Below, piece after piece: positions 36,353 through 46,960 of a stretch of DNA of 64,000 bases. The translations under genes were made by a program, and so were the position numbers. How positions within the stretch are numbered: the stretch's first letter is position 1; each line of letters begins with the position of its first letter. Under the pieces are notes generated by a model. That model made no database searches, was not told the origin of the DNA, and saw only the letters and a program-made list of their open reading frames with translations. The stretch lies in the NCBI GenBank assembly GCA_000953735.1, contig LN554852.1:3855846-3919845 (forward strand). The letters run 5' to 3'. This DNA is from Moritella viscosa. Its GTDB lineage: Bacteria > Pseudomonadota > Gammaproteobacteria > Enterobacterales > Moritellaceae.

Positions 36353-37627
36353 CTAATCTGCTGACACAGCCTTGTTATCTGTATTTTCATAAATCAAAAT
36401 TGGTGCTGATTCAGCATTAATTACAGATTCATCAATCACAACTTTGCTCACATCTTCAACAGAAGGTAGATCATACATCGTATCCAGTAAAATGGCTTCT
36501 ACAATGGAACGTAAGCCACGAGCACCCGTATTTCGAGACATCGCTTTTTTTGCAATTGCAATCAACGCATCTTCACGGAACTCTAGGTCAACACCTTCTA
36601 AATCGAATAGTGCAGCATACTGTTTAGTCAGTGCATTTTTCGGTTCTGTTAAGATCTGAATTAATGCAGCTTCATCAAGTTCTGTTAATGTCGCAGTCAC
36701 TGGTAAACGACCGATAAACTCAGGGATAAGACCGAATTTAACCAAATCTTGTGGTTCAACTTTAGCGAAAACTTCAGATAAAGTTGCTTTCTCTGCTTCA
36801 CCTTTCACTTCAGCTGTAAAACCAATACCACTATTAGTGTTAGTACGCATTTCAATAACTTTATCTAAACCAGCAAATGCACCACCACAGATGAATAAGA
36901 TCTTAGATGTATCTACTTGTAAAAACTCTTGCTGAGGATGCTTACGACCACCTTGTGGCGGTACTGAAGCAACAGTCCCTTCAATCAGTTTTAACAATGC
37001 TTGCTGAACACCTTCACCCGACACGTCACGAGTAATAGATGGATTATCAGATTTACGCGAAATTTTATCAATTTCATCGATATAGACAATACCACGTTGG
37101 GCTTTTTCTACGTCATAATCGCATTTTTGCAATAATTTCTGAATAATATTTTCAACATCTTCACCAACATAACCTGCTTCAGTTAATGTTGTTGCATCAG
37201 CCATAGTAAAAGGTACATCAAGAATACGTGCTAGTGTTTCAGCCAATAATGTTTTACCACTACCAGTTGGACCAATTAACAGGATATTACTCTTACCTAG
37301 TTCTACACCATTTGATGTATCGCCATTGCGTAAACGCTTATAGTGATTGTATACCGCAACAGCTAACACTTTCTTAGCATGCTCTTGACCAATGACATAA
37401 TCATCGAGCTTGCCACGAATTTGATGCGGTGTCGGTAATTCATCACCTTCACGTTTAGGTGCAATTTCTTTAATCTCTTCACGAATAATATCGTTACAAA
37501 GATCAACACATTCATCACAAATGTAGACAGATGGGCCGGCAATTAACTTACGTACTTCATGTTGGCTTTTGCCACAAAAAGAACAATAGAGTAATTTTCC
37601 GTTATCCCCACTTTTTGTTTCTGTCAT
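36353..37627 (-). CDS. clpX: ATP-dependent Clp protease ATPase subunit ClpX
   Basis: 424 residues, as in E. coli: N-terminal zinc finger ([21 protein letters not shown]), Walker [16 protein letters not shown], Walker [12 protein letters not shown], and the IGF loop that docks to ClpP (SGIGFTAEV). It unfolds tagged proteins and feeds them to ClpP. GAGG lies eight bases before the ATG. An 81-bp gap after clpP is compatible with co-transcription. Confidence 0.97.
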   Translation of the reverse strand: MTETKSGDNGKLLYCSFCGKSQHEVRKLIAGPSVYICDECVDLCNDIIREEIKEIAPKREGDELPTPHQIRGKLDDYVIGQEHAKKVLAVAVYNHYKRLRNGDTSNGVELGKSNILLIGPTGSGKTLLAETLARILDVPFTMADATTLTEAGYVGEDVENIIQKLLQKCDYDVEKAQRGIVYIDEIDKISRKSDNPSITRDVSGEGVQQALLKLIEGTVASVPPQGGRKHPQQEFLQVDTSKILFICGGAFAGLDKVIEMRTNTNSGIGFTAEVKGEAEKATLSEVFAKVEPQDLVKFGLIPEFIGRLPVTATLTELDEAALIQILTEPKNALTKQYAALFDLEGVDLEFREDALIAIAKKAMSRNTGARGLRSIVEAILLDTMYDLPSVEDVSKVVIDESVINAESAPILIYENTDNKAVSAD

Positions 37628-37708
37628 TCGATAACCTCATATTACAGGTAAAAGCCCAATGCCTAATCTTCATTATGGCTAAAAGACAATCGACCTGTCA
37701 AAAATTAC

Positions 37709-38332
37709 TTAATCACGTTTTGTTATTACTGAATCAATCAGACCATAATCCATCGCTTCAGCTGACGTCATGAAATTATCACGGTCCGTATCTGTAGCAA
37801 GGCGATCATACTCTTGACCAGTATGTTCAGCTAATATTTCATTTAATTTACGCTTAGTTTTAATAATTTCATTCGCGTGAATTTCAATATCAGATGCTTG
37901 GCCTTGATAACCACCTAAAGGTTGGTGGATCATGATTTTAGCATTCGGCAATGCGTGACGCTTACCTTTTTCACCACCAGCAAGTAGGAACGCTCCCATA
38001 CTCGCAGCCATGCCCATACAAATCGTAGACACGTTTGGCTTAATAAATTGCATGGTGTCATAAATTGACATGCCAGCACTAACAGAACCACCTGGAGAAT
38101 TAATATAAAGGAAAATATCTTTATCTGGGTTTTCTGATTCTAAGAAAAGTAACTGTGCAACAACAAGATTCGCCATATGATCTTCGACCTGGCCAGTCAA
38201 AAATATTACACGGTCTTTTAAAAGTCGAGAATAAATGTCATAAGAACGCTCACCTTTAGCTGTTTGTTCAACAACCATAGGTACTAACGCGTTTGACGGC
38301 GACTCTGTGATATTATTAAAGAATTGTGACAT
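37709..38332 (-). CDS. clpP: ATP-dependent Clp protease proteolytic subunit ClpP
   Basis: A 207-residue serine protease (same length as E. coli). The nucleophile is in [15 protein letters not shown], the histidine in [14 protein letters not shown], and the family's [14 protein letters not shown] region is intact. It forms the two-ring chamber. I start at 38332, where AGGG precedes the ATG; the frame extends 18 codons further but lacks homology there. It lies 95 bp after tig. Confidence 0.97.
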   Translation of the reverse strand: MSQFFNNITESPSNALVPMVVEQTAKGERSYDIYSRLLKDRVIFLTGQVEDHMANLVVAQLLFLESENPDKDIFLYINSPGGSVSAGMSIYDTMQFIKPNVSTICMGMAASMGAFLLAGGEKGKRHALPNAKIMIHQPLGGYQGQASDIEIHANEIIKTKRKLNEILAEHTGQEYDRLATDTDRDNFMTSAEAMDYGLIDSVITKRD

Positions 38333-38427
38333 ATTATCATCCCTAAATAAAAATGGCCCAAGTGAAATACCCCCCACTCGAGCCATTATAGCGCTTAATT
38401 ACGTATTTTGTTCAATCTAATAAACAA

Positions 38428-39738
38428 TTATGCGTTTTGAGTCGCTTTATTCATTAGCTCTTCAAACGCAACTTCTTTTTCTGTTACATTTGCTTTTTCT
38501 AAAACTAAATCAATAGCTTGGTCTTCAACCGCTACATTACGAACGTTTTCTAGTGCTTGGTCGTTGTCTTTGTAGTGTGCGATAACTTCAGCTGGATCTT
38601 CGTATGCAGAAGCCATAGATGCAATCATGTCTTGAACACGTGCGTCATCAGCTGTGATTTCGTTTACTTTGATGAATTCACCAAGAACTAGACCGATTTT
38701 AACACGACGGCTAGCTTGCTCTGTGAATAGTTCATCAGGAAGTTCTGGTGCGTTTTGTGGTGCCATTTGGCCAAAACGTTGCATCGCTTGTTGACGTAAT
38801 GTAACGATTTCTTGCTTAATTAATGCAGCAGGAATTTCGATATCATTTGCTTCAACTAGTGCGTCAAGCACTTTAGTTTTTGTGTCAGCTTTGATAGCTT
38901 GCTCAAGTTCACGGCTCATGTTTTTGCTGATTTCAGTTTTTAGAGACTCAAGCGTACCGTCTTCAACACCAAATTTACCAACGAATTCAGCGTTAATTTC
39001 TGGTAACTCTTGTGCTTCAACAGCATTTAGCGTGATAGCGAAGCTTGCAGTTTTACCTTTTAGGTTTTCTGCATGGTATTCTTCAGGGAAAGTTACTTCA
39101 ACAGTGAACTCTTCGCCTGCAGATTTACCTACGATACCTTCTTCGAAACCAGGGATCATGCGACCTTGGCCCATAGCTAGTGTAAAGTCTTCAGCTTTGC
39201 CGCCTTCAAATTCTTCACCGTCGATGCTACCGTTGAAGTTAATTTTAACTTGGTCGTTAGCTTCAGCAGCGCGATCTGCAGTAACCCACTCAGCGTGTTG
39301 CTTACGTAAAGTTTCGATCATGCCATCAACATCAGTGTCTGTTACTGAAGATACTGATTTTTCGATTTCGATTGCTTCGATACCAGCAACTTCAAACTCA
39401 GGGTAAACTTCAAGTGTTGCAGTGAAAGAGAAGTCTTCGCCTTCTTTAACTTGTGCAGGTTCAAGTGTTGGTGCGCCAGCTAAGTTTAATTTTTCAGCTA
39501 CGATTGCTTCGTAGAAGTTACGTTGCATGATTTCACCAGCAACTTCTTCAGCTACTGCAGCACCAAAACGTTTTTTGATTACTTTAGCTGGTACTTTACC
39601 TGGACGGAAACCATCGATACGTTGAGTTTTTGCTAAACCACGTAAACGGTTTTCTATTTCTTTGCTAACTGTTGCAGCTGGAACTGTGATAGTTAAACGG
39701 CGCTCTAGGCCTTGAGTCGTTTCTACAGAAACTTGCAT
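38428..39738 (-). CDS. tig: Trigger factor
   Basis: A 436-residue ribosome-bound chaperone and prolyl isomerase. It has the ribosome-binding signature in [16 protein letters not shown], an FKBP domain at about 150-240 ([20 protein letters not shown]) and a long alpha-helical C-terminal cradle. E. coli Tig is 432 residues. AGAGG is seven bases before the ATG. It is the first gene of the tig-clpP-clpX unit, and its promoter must lie in the large gap to the right. Confidence 0.97.
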   Translation of the reverse strand: MQVSVETTQGLERRLTITVPAATVSKEIENRLRGLAKTQRIDGFRPGKVPAKVIKKRFGAAVAEEVAGEIMQRNFYEAIVAEKLNLAGAPTLEPAQVKEGEDFSFTATLEVYPEFEVAGIEAIEIEKSVSSVTDTDVDGMIETLRKQHAEWVTADRAAEANDQVKINFNGSIDGEEFEGGKAEDFTLAMGQGRMIPGFEEGIVGKSAGEEFTVEVTFPEEYHAENLKGKTASFAITLNAVEAQELPEINAEFVGKFGVEDGTLESLKTEISKNMSRELEQAIKADTKTKVLDALVEANDIEIPAALIKQEIVTLRQQAMQRFGQMAPQNAPELPDELFTEQASRRVKIGLVLGEFIKVNEITADDARVQDMIASMASAYEDPAEVIAHYKDNDQALENVRNVAVEDQAIDLVLEKANVTEKEVAFEELMNKATQNA

Positions 39739-40131
39739 TTAGATACCTCTAATGAATTTATTAACATTTCCAACTGGAAATTTATGACGCGATATTATAA
39801 CTAGCAGCAAGAATAAAATCGAGCATTGCGACTCTAAATAACGCTTTAATATTTTTATTTGCTTATAATGTATGGATGAAAAGTCAAAATTCAAGAATAA
39901 AAATGATTTTTATGAATAAATAAGATGAAAAACAGTAAATTTACTGTTTTCAATATTACGTTTGGTTAATTACTCACCATCCCTTTATTGCGTTAACCAA
40001 TCCCCATCACCAACGACAAATAGCTCGTATTTAGGTAGTAGCGTTAAAATTTAGAATTTACACTATAATAAATTTTAAGCTGTGCACATCAATGTTCTTT
40101 GAATCACCAACAAAAAAATTTAGGAATTGCT
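39739..40131. other. Divergent gap between tig and a small gene
   Basis: About 390 AT-rich bases. It holds a 22-bp perfect palindrome at 39929-39950 (core CAGTAAATTTACTG flanked by AAAA and TTTT). No RNA gene or operator of known type was recognised. Confidence 0.6.
39929..39950. repeat. 22-bp perfect palindrome upstream of tig
   Basis: The core CAGTAAATTTACTG is flanked symmetrically by AAAA and TTTT. It could be a regulator site or a weak hairpin. It lies about 190 bp before tig and 180 bp before the small plus-strand gene. Confidence 0.85.
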
Positions 40132-40404
40132 ATGACTCTTATCGAAATTGAACGTACCTTTTTAGATTTTTCGAATCAACTGGAATTACTCAAAGAAAAA
40201 TATCCCAATCCAGAAATGATTCAGCATATTGATAATCTAATGACAGATGCACAAATCATCAAATTGAAAGTTATGCGCCTAGACAGCGTTCAAGAACAAG
40301 ACAAATTAGACCTCTCGCGTTCAGTCGCGAATCACATAACTAAATTGCAGAAACAAATTACAACGCTAAAACAATCATTTGAAGTCGTCACCTTTGAGGC
40401 ATAG
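40132..40404 (+). CDS. Small coiled-coil protein of unknown function
   Basis: A 90-residue acidic helical protein, likely a coiled coil (heptad-like leucines in FLDFSNQLELLKEKY and NHITKLQKQITTLK). I cannot name a family; a length and composition similar to replication accessory or phage-type small proteins is not enough to assign one. The ATG at 40132 has AGGAATTGCT upstream. It lies before the cytochrome oxidase operon with a 170-bp gap. Confidence 0.55.
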   Translation: MTLIEIERTFLDFSNQLELLKEKYPNPEMIQHIDNLMTDAQIIKLKVMRLDSVQEQDKLDLSRSVANHITKLQKQITTLKQSFEVVTFEA

Positions 40405-40577
40405 TAAAAGATAGAAACGAAATTATCTAAGAAACAAAGTCACACATTTAATATTTCTGTAACTATACTTTGGCAAATAACAGTGAATTGTTAGATGCTT
40501 AGGGCTGTAGCAGCGAATTAACACAATTCATTCATTATCTAATCTATATCGTTATGGATAATTTTGAGGGAGGTTAT

Positions 40578-41726
40578 GTGCGCTTATTCAAACTAAAAAA
40601 AATAACAAACACATTTATGCTAGGGATAGTTTCAACACCATTATTTGCTCAGCAATCAAACATAAATATGACGGAAGGGGTCACAGGGATAAGTAATACC
40701 GTATATAGTTTACATATGACAATTTTGTACATTTGCATAGCCATAGCCTTAATTGTGTTTGGCGTCATGTTTTGGTCCTTATATAGTCATCGAAAGTCCA
40801 AAGGTGCAGTGTCGGCCTCATTCCATGAAAGTACAACTGTTGAAATAATTTGGACTGCGATCCCCATCGTAATCTTAATTGGTATGGCGATCCCATCAAC
40901 ACAAGCACTAATCTTGATGGAAGATACCACTGAAGCAGATATCACCATTCAAATCACCGGTTCACAATGGAAGTGGCATTATCGTTATTTTGACCATGAC
41001 CTCGAATTTTACAGCCGGCTTACCACTAGCCAAGCAGAAATAAACAACGAAATAGAAAAACAACCGCACTACCTTCAAGAAGTAGATAATCCACTTGTCC
41101 TACCTACGAATAAAAAGATCCGCTTTCTTATTACCGCTGATGATGTCATTCATTCATGGTGGATACCTGATTTTGCCGTTAAAAAAGATGCAAACCCCGG
41201 TTTTATTAACGAGGCTTGGACTCAAATTGACACCCCAGGAACATACCGAGGTCAATGTGCTGAGCTATGCGGTAAAGACCATGGATTCATGCCTATCGTT
41301 GTTACCGCACTTGAACCAGAAGTATTTGACGATTGGCTGGCTAAAGCACAAGTTAATGCCCAACAAGCATTACAAGCGGAACAACAAAGTTTAACGACAA
41401 CTATGGACATGCCAGCCATGATGACGCTCGGAGAAGAGGTATATAATCAAACCTGTGCCGCCTGTCATCAAGTTGCAGGGCAAGGTATTCCTGGGGCATT
41501 CCCAGCATTACAGAATAGTCCTATCGCACTGGGTGATGTAGATAAACATATCAGTGTTGTTCTTCAAGGCGTTACCGGTACTGCAATGGCATCATACGCA
41601 AAACAACTAACCAAAAAAGAACTTGCGGCAGTGATCACTTACGAACGCAATGCGTGGGGTAATAATACCGGTGATATTGTACAACCATCACAAATAGATG
41701 CGGCATTAAATAGTATCAATCAGTAA
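40578..41726 (+). CDS. coxB: Cytochrome c oxidase subunit II with fused cytochrome c domain
   Basis: 382 residues: signal peptide, two membrane segments (LHMTILYICIAIALIVFGVM and IIWTAIPIVILIGMAI), then a CuA-binding domain (CAELCGKDHGFM, with upstream His in DDVIHSWW) and a C-terminal c-type heme domain (CAACHQVAG). The fused heme marks a caa3/cbaa3-like subunit II that accepts electrons at its own cytochrome. The start is a GTG at 40578 with a strong GGGAGG four bases before it; an in-frame ATG lies 24 bases upstream without such a site. It heads coxB-ctaD-ctaG-coxC. Confidence 0.93.
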   Translation: MRLFKLKKITNTFMLGIVSTPLFAQQSNINMTEGVTGISNTVYSLHMTILYICIAIALIVFGVMFWSLYSHRKSKGAVSASFHESTTVEIIWTAIPIVILIGMAIPSTQALILMEDTTEADITIQITGSQWKWHYRYFDHDLEFYSRLTTSQAEINNEIEKQPHYLQEVDNPLVLPTNKKIRFLITADDVIHSWWIPDFAVKKDANPGFINEAWTQIDTPGTYRGQCAELCGKDHGFMPIVVTALEPEVFDDWLAKAQVNAQQALQAEQQSLTTTMDMPAMMTLGEEVYNQTCAACHQVAGQGIPGAFPALQNSPIALGDVDKHISVVLQGVTGTAMASYAKQLTKKELAAVITYERNAWGNNTGDIVQPSQIDAALNSINQ

Positions 41727-41742
41727 TTCAAGGGACAGAAAA

Positions 41743-43365
41743 ATGAGTGAGATACAATTAAAAGATAATGCTGATCAAACCATCTTGGATGTGCCAGCGA
41801 TAAAAGTACAAACAGATCACCATGGTGCTCCCCATGGGTATAAACGGTGGTTATTTTCAACCAATCATAAAGATATCGGTACATTATATCTGTGGTTTAG
41901 TTTAACCATGTTTTTCATCGGAGGGGCGATGGCAATGGTCATTAGGGCCGAGTTATTCCAACCCGGCTTACAATTAATTGAACCCAATTTTTTCAATCAA
42001 ATGACCACATCACACGGTTTAATAATGGTCTTTGGGGCAGTAATGCCTGCTTTTGTAGGACTTGCAAACTGGATGTTACCACTTATGATTGGTGCGCCAG
42101 ATATGGCATTACCACGGATGAATAACTGGAGTTTTTGGATCCTACCTTTCGCATTCTCTTTATTACTATTGTCATTATTCACCGAAGGTGGTGGTCCTAA
42201 CTTTGGTTGGACCTTCTACCCTCCGTTGTCCACTCAATACAGTCCAGACAGCACAGCTATGTTTGTATTCTCTATTCATTTAATGGGTATTAGCTCAATT
42301 ATGGGGGCGATTAACGTCATCGTTACCATCTTAAATATGCGCGCGCCGGGAATGACATTGATGAAAATGCCAATGTTCGTATGGACTTGGCTAATTACTG
42401 CATTCTTGTTAATCGCAGTCATGCCAGTACTTGCTGGCGCGGTCACCATGATCCTCACAGATAAATACTTTGGAACCAGTTTCTTTGATGCAGCAGGTGG
42501 TGGTGATCCAGTATTATTCCAGCATATCTTTTGGTTCTTTGGTCATCCCGAAGTATATATCATGATTTTACCATCATTTGGGATTATCTCAGCGATTGTT
42601 CCCGCATTTGCACGTAAGCAATTATTCGGTTACCACTCAATGGTCTATGCGACCGTATCTATTGCAATTCTTAGCTTCACCGTATGGGCTCACCATATGT
42701 TTACCGTTGGTTTACCGCTAGCCGCTGAGCTGTTCTTTATGTATTGTACCATGCTCATTTCTGTGCCAACTGGAGTGAAAATATTTAACTGGATAGCAAC
42801 CCTCTGGCGTGGTTCCATTACCTTTGAAGTTCCCATGCTATTTTCACTCGCATTTATCGTATTATTTACTATCGGTGGTTTTTCGGGATTAATGCTCGCG
42901 ATTACGCCCGCTGACTTCCAGTATCATGACACCTACTTTGTCGTAGCACATTTCCATTATGTCCTTGTAACTGGTGCTGTTTTTTCTATTATGGCTGCCG
43001 CTTATTATTGGCTACCAAAATGGACCGGATACATGTTTAATGAAAAGCTTGGTAAGTGGCATTTTTGGTGTTCATTAATATCCGTCAATATTCTATTCTT
43101 CCCAATGCATTTCTTGGGACTTGCAGGGATGCCACGTAGGATCCCAGATTACGCACTGCAATTTGCCGATATTAATAAGATAGTCAGTGTTGGTGGTTTC
43201 CTTTTTGGTATTTCTCAAATCATCTTTGTAGCTGTCGTGATAATGGCTATTCGCGGTGGAAAAAAGGCCCCAGCAAAACCATGGGAAGGTGCCGAAGGAT
43301 TAGAATGGACCGTACCATCTCCAGCACCATATCACACTTTTGATACACCACCCGAAGTGAAATAA
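41743..43365 (+). CDS. ctaD: Cytochrome c oxidase subunit I
   Basis: 540 residues with about twelve membrane segments and the invariant heme-copper motifs. WFFGHPEVYIMILPSFG carries the CuB histidine and the cross-linked tyrosine. VWAHHMFTVG, and HDTYFVVAHFHYVL further on, carry the remaining histidine ligands to CuB and the hemes. It reduces oxygen to water and pumps protons. It begins 16 bp after coxB with AAGGGACAG upstream, and its stop overlaps ctaG (TAATG). Confidence 0.97.
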   Translation: MSEIQLKDNADQTILDVPAIKVQTDHHGAPHGYKRWLFSTNHKDIGTLYLWFSLTMFFIGGAMAMVIRAELFQPGLQLIEPNFFNQMTTSHGLIMVFGAVMPAFVGLANWMLPLMIGAPDMALPRMNNWSFWILPFAFSLLLLSLFTEGGGPNFGWTFYPPLSTQYSPDSTAMFVFSIHLMGISSIMGAINVIVTILNMRAPGMTLMKMPMFVWTWLITAFLLIAVMPVLAGAVTMILTDKYFGTSFFDAAGGGDPVLFQHIFWFFGHPEVYIMILPSFGIISAIVPAFARKQLFGYHSMVYATVSIAILSFTVWAHHMFTVGLPLAAELFFMYCTMLISVPTGVKIFNWIATLWRGSITFEVPMLFSLAFIVLFTIGGFSGLMLAITPADFQYHDTYFVVAHFHYVLVTGAVFSIMAAAYYWLPKWTGYMFNEKLGKWHFWCSLISVNILFFPMHFLGLAGMPRRIPDYALQFADINKIVSVGGFLFGISQIIFVAVVIMAIRGGKKAPAKPWEGAEGLEWTVPSPAPYHTFDTPPEVK

Positions 43366-43913
43366 TGACAACACCTAAAATGAAAAAGCAATTACGGCTA
43401 TTAATATTCAGCGTTGTAGGTATGTTCGGCTTTGGTTTTGCACTTGTTCCTTTATATGATGTTTTTTGTGATATAACGGGGCTCAATGGTAAAGACTATA
43501 GCCGTGCATCAGCAGTACCAATAACGGCTATTGACGAATCACGTACGGTTAAAGTTGAGTTTGTCACTTATTTAAATAAACAATTACCTTGGACATTCAA
43601 ACCTGAAATCAGGAGTGTTGACCTACATCCAGGCGAGCGCTATCAAGTTAGCTTCCTTGCTACCAACCAAAGCGAGCAAGATACATTTGGTCGTGCAGTC
43701 CCCTCGATCTCCCCTGGTTATGGTGCCCAATATTTGGTTAAAACAGAATGCTTTTGTTTTCAAGAACAAATGCTAACTGCAAACGAAGAAGCTATGATGC
43801 CGCTGATCTTTTATATCGACCCTAACATACCATCCGATATATCAACGTTAACCCTTGCCTACACCCTATTTAAAAATGAGCCAACAGAAGTAGCTATGCT
43901 AGGAGCCCTTTAA
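43365..43913 (+). CDS. ctaG: Cytochrome c oxidase copper-assembly protein Cox11
   Basis: 182 residues with one N-terminal membrane segment (LLIFSVVGMFGFGFALVPLYDVFC) and a periplasmic domain holding the copper-binding motif CFCFQEQ. It delivers copper to CuB of subunit I. The overlap by one base with both neighbours shows strict coupling with ctaD and coxC. Confidence 0.94.
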   Translation: MTTPKMKKQLRLLIFSVVGMFGFGFALVPLYDVFCDITGLNGKDYSRASAVPITAIDESRTVKVEFVTYLNKQLPWTFKPEIRSVDLHPGERYQVSFLATNQSEQDTFGRAVPSISPGYGAQYLVKTECFCFQEQMLTANEEAMMPLIFYIDPNIPSDISTLTLAYTLFKNEPTEVAMLGAL

Positions 43914-44809
43914 TGCAAGATAATAATGAATATGCCAAAGCCCCAAAAAACTACTATGTTCCAGCAAGCAGTATTTGGCCTTTCGTCGGTGCTATCGCGC
44001 TCTTTATTATTGCCATCGGTGCGGCAACGACAGTTCAGCAAGTAGATAAAGACGGCAGTAACAGCGGGATACCTATTTTATTAATCGGCATTGGCATACT
44101 GTTATTCATGCTCATTAGTTGGTTTAGAAATGTGATCACCGAATCAATGAGCGGGCTGTACAATCAGCAGCTTGATCGTTCTTTTAGAATGGGCATGTTA
44201 TGGTTTATTTTTTCAGAAGTGATGTTTTTTATCGCGCTCTTTGGGGTGTTATTTTACCTACGTAATTTATCTATACCTTGGTTGGGTGGTGAAGGTAACA
44301 ATGCCATGACCCATGCTGTTATTTGGGCTGATTTTATACCTCAGTGGCCATTAACAATCACACCTGATGGACGCGAAACACAAGCGATGCCTTGGTATGG
44401 CTTACCGTTAATCAACACTATTATCCTGATCAGTTCATCAATAACGTTACATTTCGCCCATCACAGCCTGATAGCAAAACAACGTACAAAGTTAGTAATC
44501 TGGCTAACTATTACCGTTGCTTTGGGTGTTACCTTCTTATTTTTCCAAGCTGAAGAGTATATACATGCTTACCACGCATTATCATTAAAATTTGATTCCG
44601 GTGTATATGGGAATACTTTTTATTTACTCACTGGCTTCCATGGCATGCACGTGACCCTCGGGGTCATCATGCTAACCGTCATGTTATTTCGTATTATCAA
44701 TGGGCATTTTACCCCGGGTAAACATTTTGCTTTTGAAGCGTCTGCCTGGTATTGGCATTTTGTCGACGTCGTATGGATAATTCTGTTCATTTTTGTCTAT
44801 ATTGTTTAA
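43913..44809 (+). CDS. coxC: Cytochrome c oxidase subunit III
   Basis: 298 residues with about seven membrane segments and the subunit III signature GFHGMHVTLGVIMLT and FEASAWYWHFVDVVWIILF near the C-terminus. It supports subunit I during turnover. It is the last gene of the first oxidase transcript, which ends at a stem-loop before pyrC. Confidence 0.96.
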   Translation: MQDNNEYAKAPKNYYVPASSIWPFVGAIALFIIAIGAATTVQQVDKDGSNSGIPILLIGIGILLFMLISWFRNVITESMSGLYNQQLDRSFRMGMLWFIFSEVMFFIALFGVLFYLRNLSIPWLGGEGNNAMTHAVIWADFIPQWPLTITPDGRETQAMPWYGLPLINTIILISSSITLHFAHHSLIAKQRTKLVIWLTITVALGVTFLFFQAEEYIHAYHALSLKFDSGVYGNTFYLLTGFHGMHVTLGVIMLTVMLFRIINGHFTPGKHFAFEASAWYWHFVDVVWIILFIFVYIV

Positions 44810-44842
44810 CTAGCTCTGCAGTAAATCATTTAATTTTTCTAT

Positions 44843-44884
44843 ACCAAGTAAGCTAAAATTAACTATAGGCTTACTTGGTTTCGT
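44843..44884 (+). terminator. Terminator after the coxB-ctaD-ctaG-coxC operon
   Basis: An eleven-base stem ACCAAGTAAGC / GCTTACTTGGT with a 15-base loop is followed by TTCGTCTTTT. Confidence 0.75.
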
Positions 44885-44968
44885 CTTTTATCATCAATTA
44901 AGACTGCGTCTTTGACTTCCCCTACATTACTCTTTAGAATCTGCGGAAATTAGCGATGGAGAAATCAA

Positions 44969-46000
44969 ATGGAAACTTTAACGATCACCCGCCCAGATGA
45001 CTGGCACCTGCACCTTAGAGATGGTGATGTTTTAAAACATACAGTTGCTGACATTAGCCGTTACATGGGCCGCGCAATCATTATGCCTAACCTTGTACCG
45101 CCAGTAACAAATGCTAAGATTGCACAAGACTATCGTCAACGTATCTTGGCTAACGTACCAGCCGATTCTTCATTTAGTCCATTAATGACGATCTATCTTA
45201 CCGATCAAACAACTGCTAAAGATATCCACGCAGCGAAAGCAACCGGTGTTGTTTATGCCGCAAAGCTTTATCCAGCTGGCGCAACGACAAATTCATCATC
45301 GGGTGTAACATCAATTAAGAATATTTACCCTGCACTACAAGCGTTACAAGATGCAGAAATGCCATTGTTATTACATGGTGAAGTAACAGATGCTGACATT
45401 GATATTTTTGACCGTGAAAAGGTTTACCTAGATACAGTATTAAAACCCGTTATTGCTGATTTCCCAAATTTAAAGATTGTACTTGAGCATATAACCACAG
45501 CTGATGCAGTTGAATTTGTAAATAATGCCAGTGACAATATTGCTGCTACCATCACAGCACACCATTTATTATTCAACCGTAACCATATGCTAGTGGGCGG
45601 TATTAAACCTCACTACTATTGTTTACCAATCTTGAAGCGTAATACGCATCAAGCAGCATTAGTTAAAGCTGCTACAAGTGGTAGTAATAAATTCTTCCTT
45701 GGTACTGACTCAGCACCACATTCTGATGACAAAAAAGAATCTGCTTGTGGTTGTGCTGGCGCTTATACATCACATGCTGCAATTGAGTTGTATGCTGAAG
45801 TATTTGAACAAGAAAATGCACTTGATAAATTAGAAGCATTCGCAAGCTTCAACGGTCCTGATTTTTATAACTTACCACGTAATGCAGACACTATCACGCT
45901 AGAAAAATCTGCATGGAAAGTACCTGAAACACTACCTTTTGGTAACGCAAAAATGGTACCGATCAGAACGGGCGAGACTATCGCTTGGCAAGTAAAATAA
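44969..46000 (+). CDS. pyrC: Dihydroorotase
   Basis: A 343-residue class II dihydroorotase that closes carbamoyl aspartate to dihydroorotate in pyrimidine synthesis. Zinc ligands are visible in [11 protein letters not shown], the carboxylated lysine in [17 protein letters not shown], and [14 protein letters not shown] and GTDSAPH follow. GGAG precedes the ATG by eight bases. It lies between the two halves of the oxidase cluster but is flanked by stem-loops, so it is probably transcribed on its own. Confidence 0.96.
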   Translation: METLTITRPDDWHLHLRDGDVLKHTVADISRYMGRAIIMPNLVPPVTNAKIAQDYRQRILANVPADSSFSPLMTIYLTDQTTAKDIHAAKATGVVYAAKLYPAGATTNSSSGVTSIKNIYPALQALQDAEMPLLLHGEVTDADIDIFDREKVYLDTVLKPVIADFPNLKIVLEHITTADAVEFVNNASDNIAATITAHHLLFNRNHMLVGGIKPHYYCLPILKRNTHQAALVKAATSGSNKFFLGTDSAPHSDDKKESACGCAGAYTSHAAIELYAEVFEQENALDKLEAFASFNGPDFYNLPRNADTITLEKSAWKVPETLPFGNAKMVPIRTGETIAWQVK

Positions 46001-46056
46001 CACCAATTTAGTTAACCTTTATCTCACATTAATCATAGCAATTTTGATAACGCTTC

Positions 46057-46081
46057 TATCCCAGCGTCCTTCGCTGGGATA
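46057..46081 (+). terminator. Stem-loop after pyrC
   Basis: TATCCCAGCG / CGCTGGGATA forms a perfect ten-base stem with a five-base loop. The T-run is poor, so termination is likely but not sure. Confidence 0.65.
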
Positions 46082-46217
46082 TTCATCTGCAAGCTGTTAA
46101 TTAACTTCAACTTTCGTCTGTTTTCCTACCGTTTTATAAAAATATATCTATCCTTAATTATATGCTCAAAATGGGCGTTTATAACATTATCCAAGCCGTT
46201 ATTTTTTAAGGTTAAAT

Positions 46218-46958
46218 ATGCAGACTTTATCTAGCACTATGCAATGCTATAAACTCTCCAAACGCTTAATCAGTTTTGTGCTGTTTAGCCTGCTCTCGAT
46301 TGTCGTTTGTATAAAATTAGGGTTATGGCAAGTCTCCCGATCACAAGAAAAACAAGCGCTATTAGATATCAACCAACCGACACTCACATCACTCACTCAA
46401 ATAACCGCAGGCAGTTTGCATCGGAAGGTATCTTTATACGGTTATTTTGATAATGAAGCGCCTATATTATTAGATAATCAAACTTACAATAAACAGTTTG
46501 GCTATCATTTTTACCTTCCCTTTCACAGCGATGAGCAAACAATTCTCGTTAACCTTGGTTGGCTGCCTGGCTCGGCCTCACGTTCATTGTTACCTGATAT
46601 CCCACTATTCACAGGGCATTATCAGTTAGAGGGTACTTTAAGTGCACAGCAAGGTTCACCTTTGCTTCTCGGTGAGAATATCACACCTACAACACAAGGG
46701 CCTTTGGTGATACAGCGTACTGATATATCTCAACTACGAACTACGCTAAACATGCCACTCAATCCTCTACTATTACAACTAAATCCAGACACGCACATCG
46801 GTTTTATCAAAACGTGGACAATAACAGTCATGCCACCCGCTAAGCATACAGCTTATGCAGTCCAATGGTTTGCTTTAGCGTTTGCGTTAAGCCTATCGAG
46901 TGGCTATTGGTTAAAAAGATATCAAACTCAATATAAGCACATGCAAGATAAGGATTAG
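46218..46958 (+). CDS. SURF1-family oxidase assembly protein
   Basis: 246 residues with membrane segments at both ends (FVLFSLLSIVVCIKLGLWQV near residue 30; WFALAFALSLSSGYWL near the C-terminus) and the periplasmic SURF1 domain (GYFDNEAPILLDNQ, ILVNLGWLPG). It helps heme a insertion or subunit assembly in cytochrome oxidases. Its position with ctaA and cyoE agrees. It is first in a four-gene run with two-base spacing to the next gene. Confidence 0.9.
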   Translation: MQTLSSTMQCYKLSKRLISFVLFSLLSIVVCIKLGLWQVSRSQEKQALLDINQPTLTSLTQITAGSLHRKVSLYGYFDNEAPILLDNQTYNKQFGYHFYLPFHSDEQTILVNLGWLPGSASRSLLPDIPLFTGHYQLEGTLSAQQGSPLLLGENITPTTQGPLVIQRTDISQLRTTLNMPLNPLLLQLNPDTHIGFIKTWTITVMPPAKHTAYAVQWFALAFALSLSSGYWLKRYQTQYKHMQDKD

Positions 46959-46960
46959 TC

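Noticed and set aside
38882-39406. 174-codon open frame opposite tig
   Set aside because: It shows the same kind of antisense shadow, serine-rich and inside a core gene.
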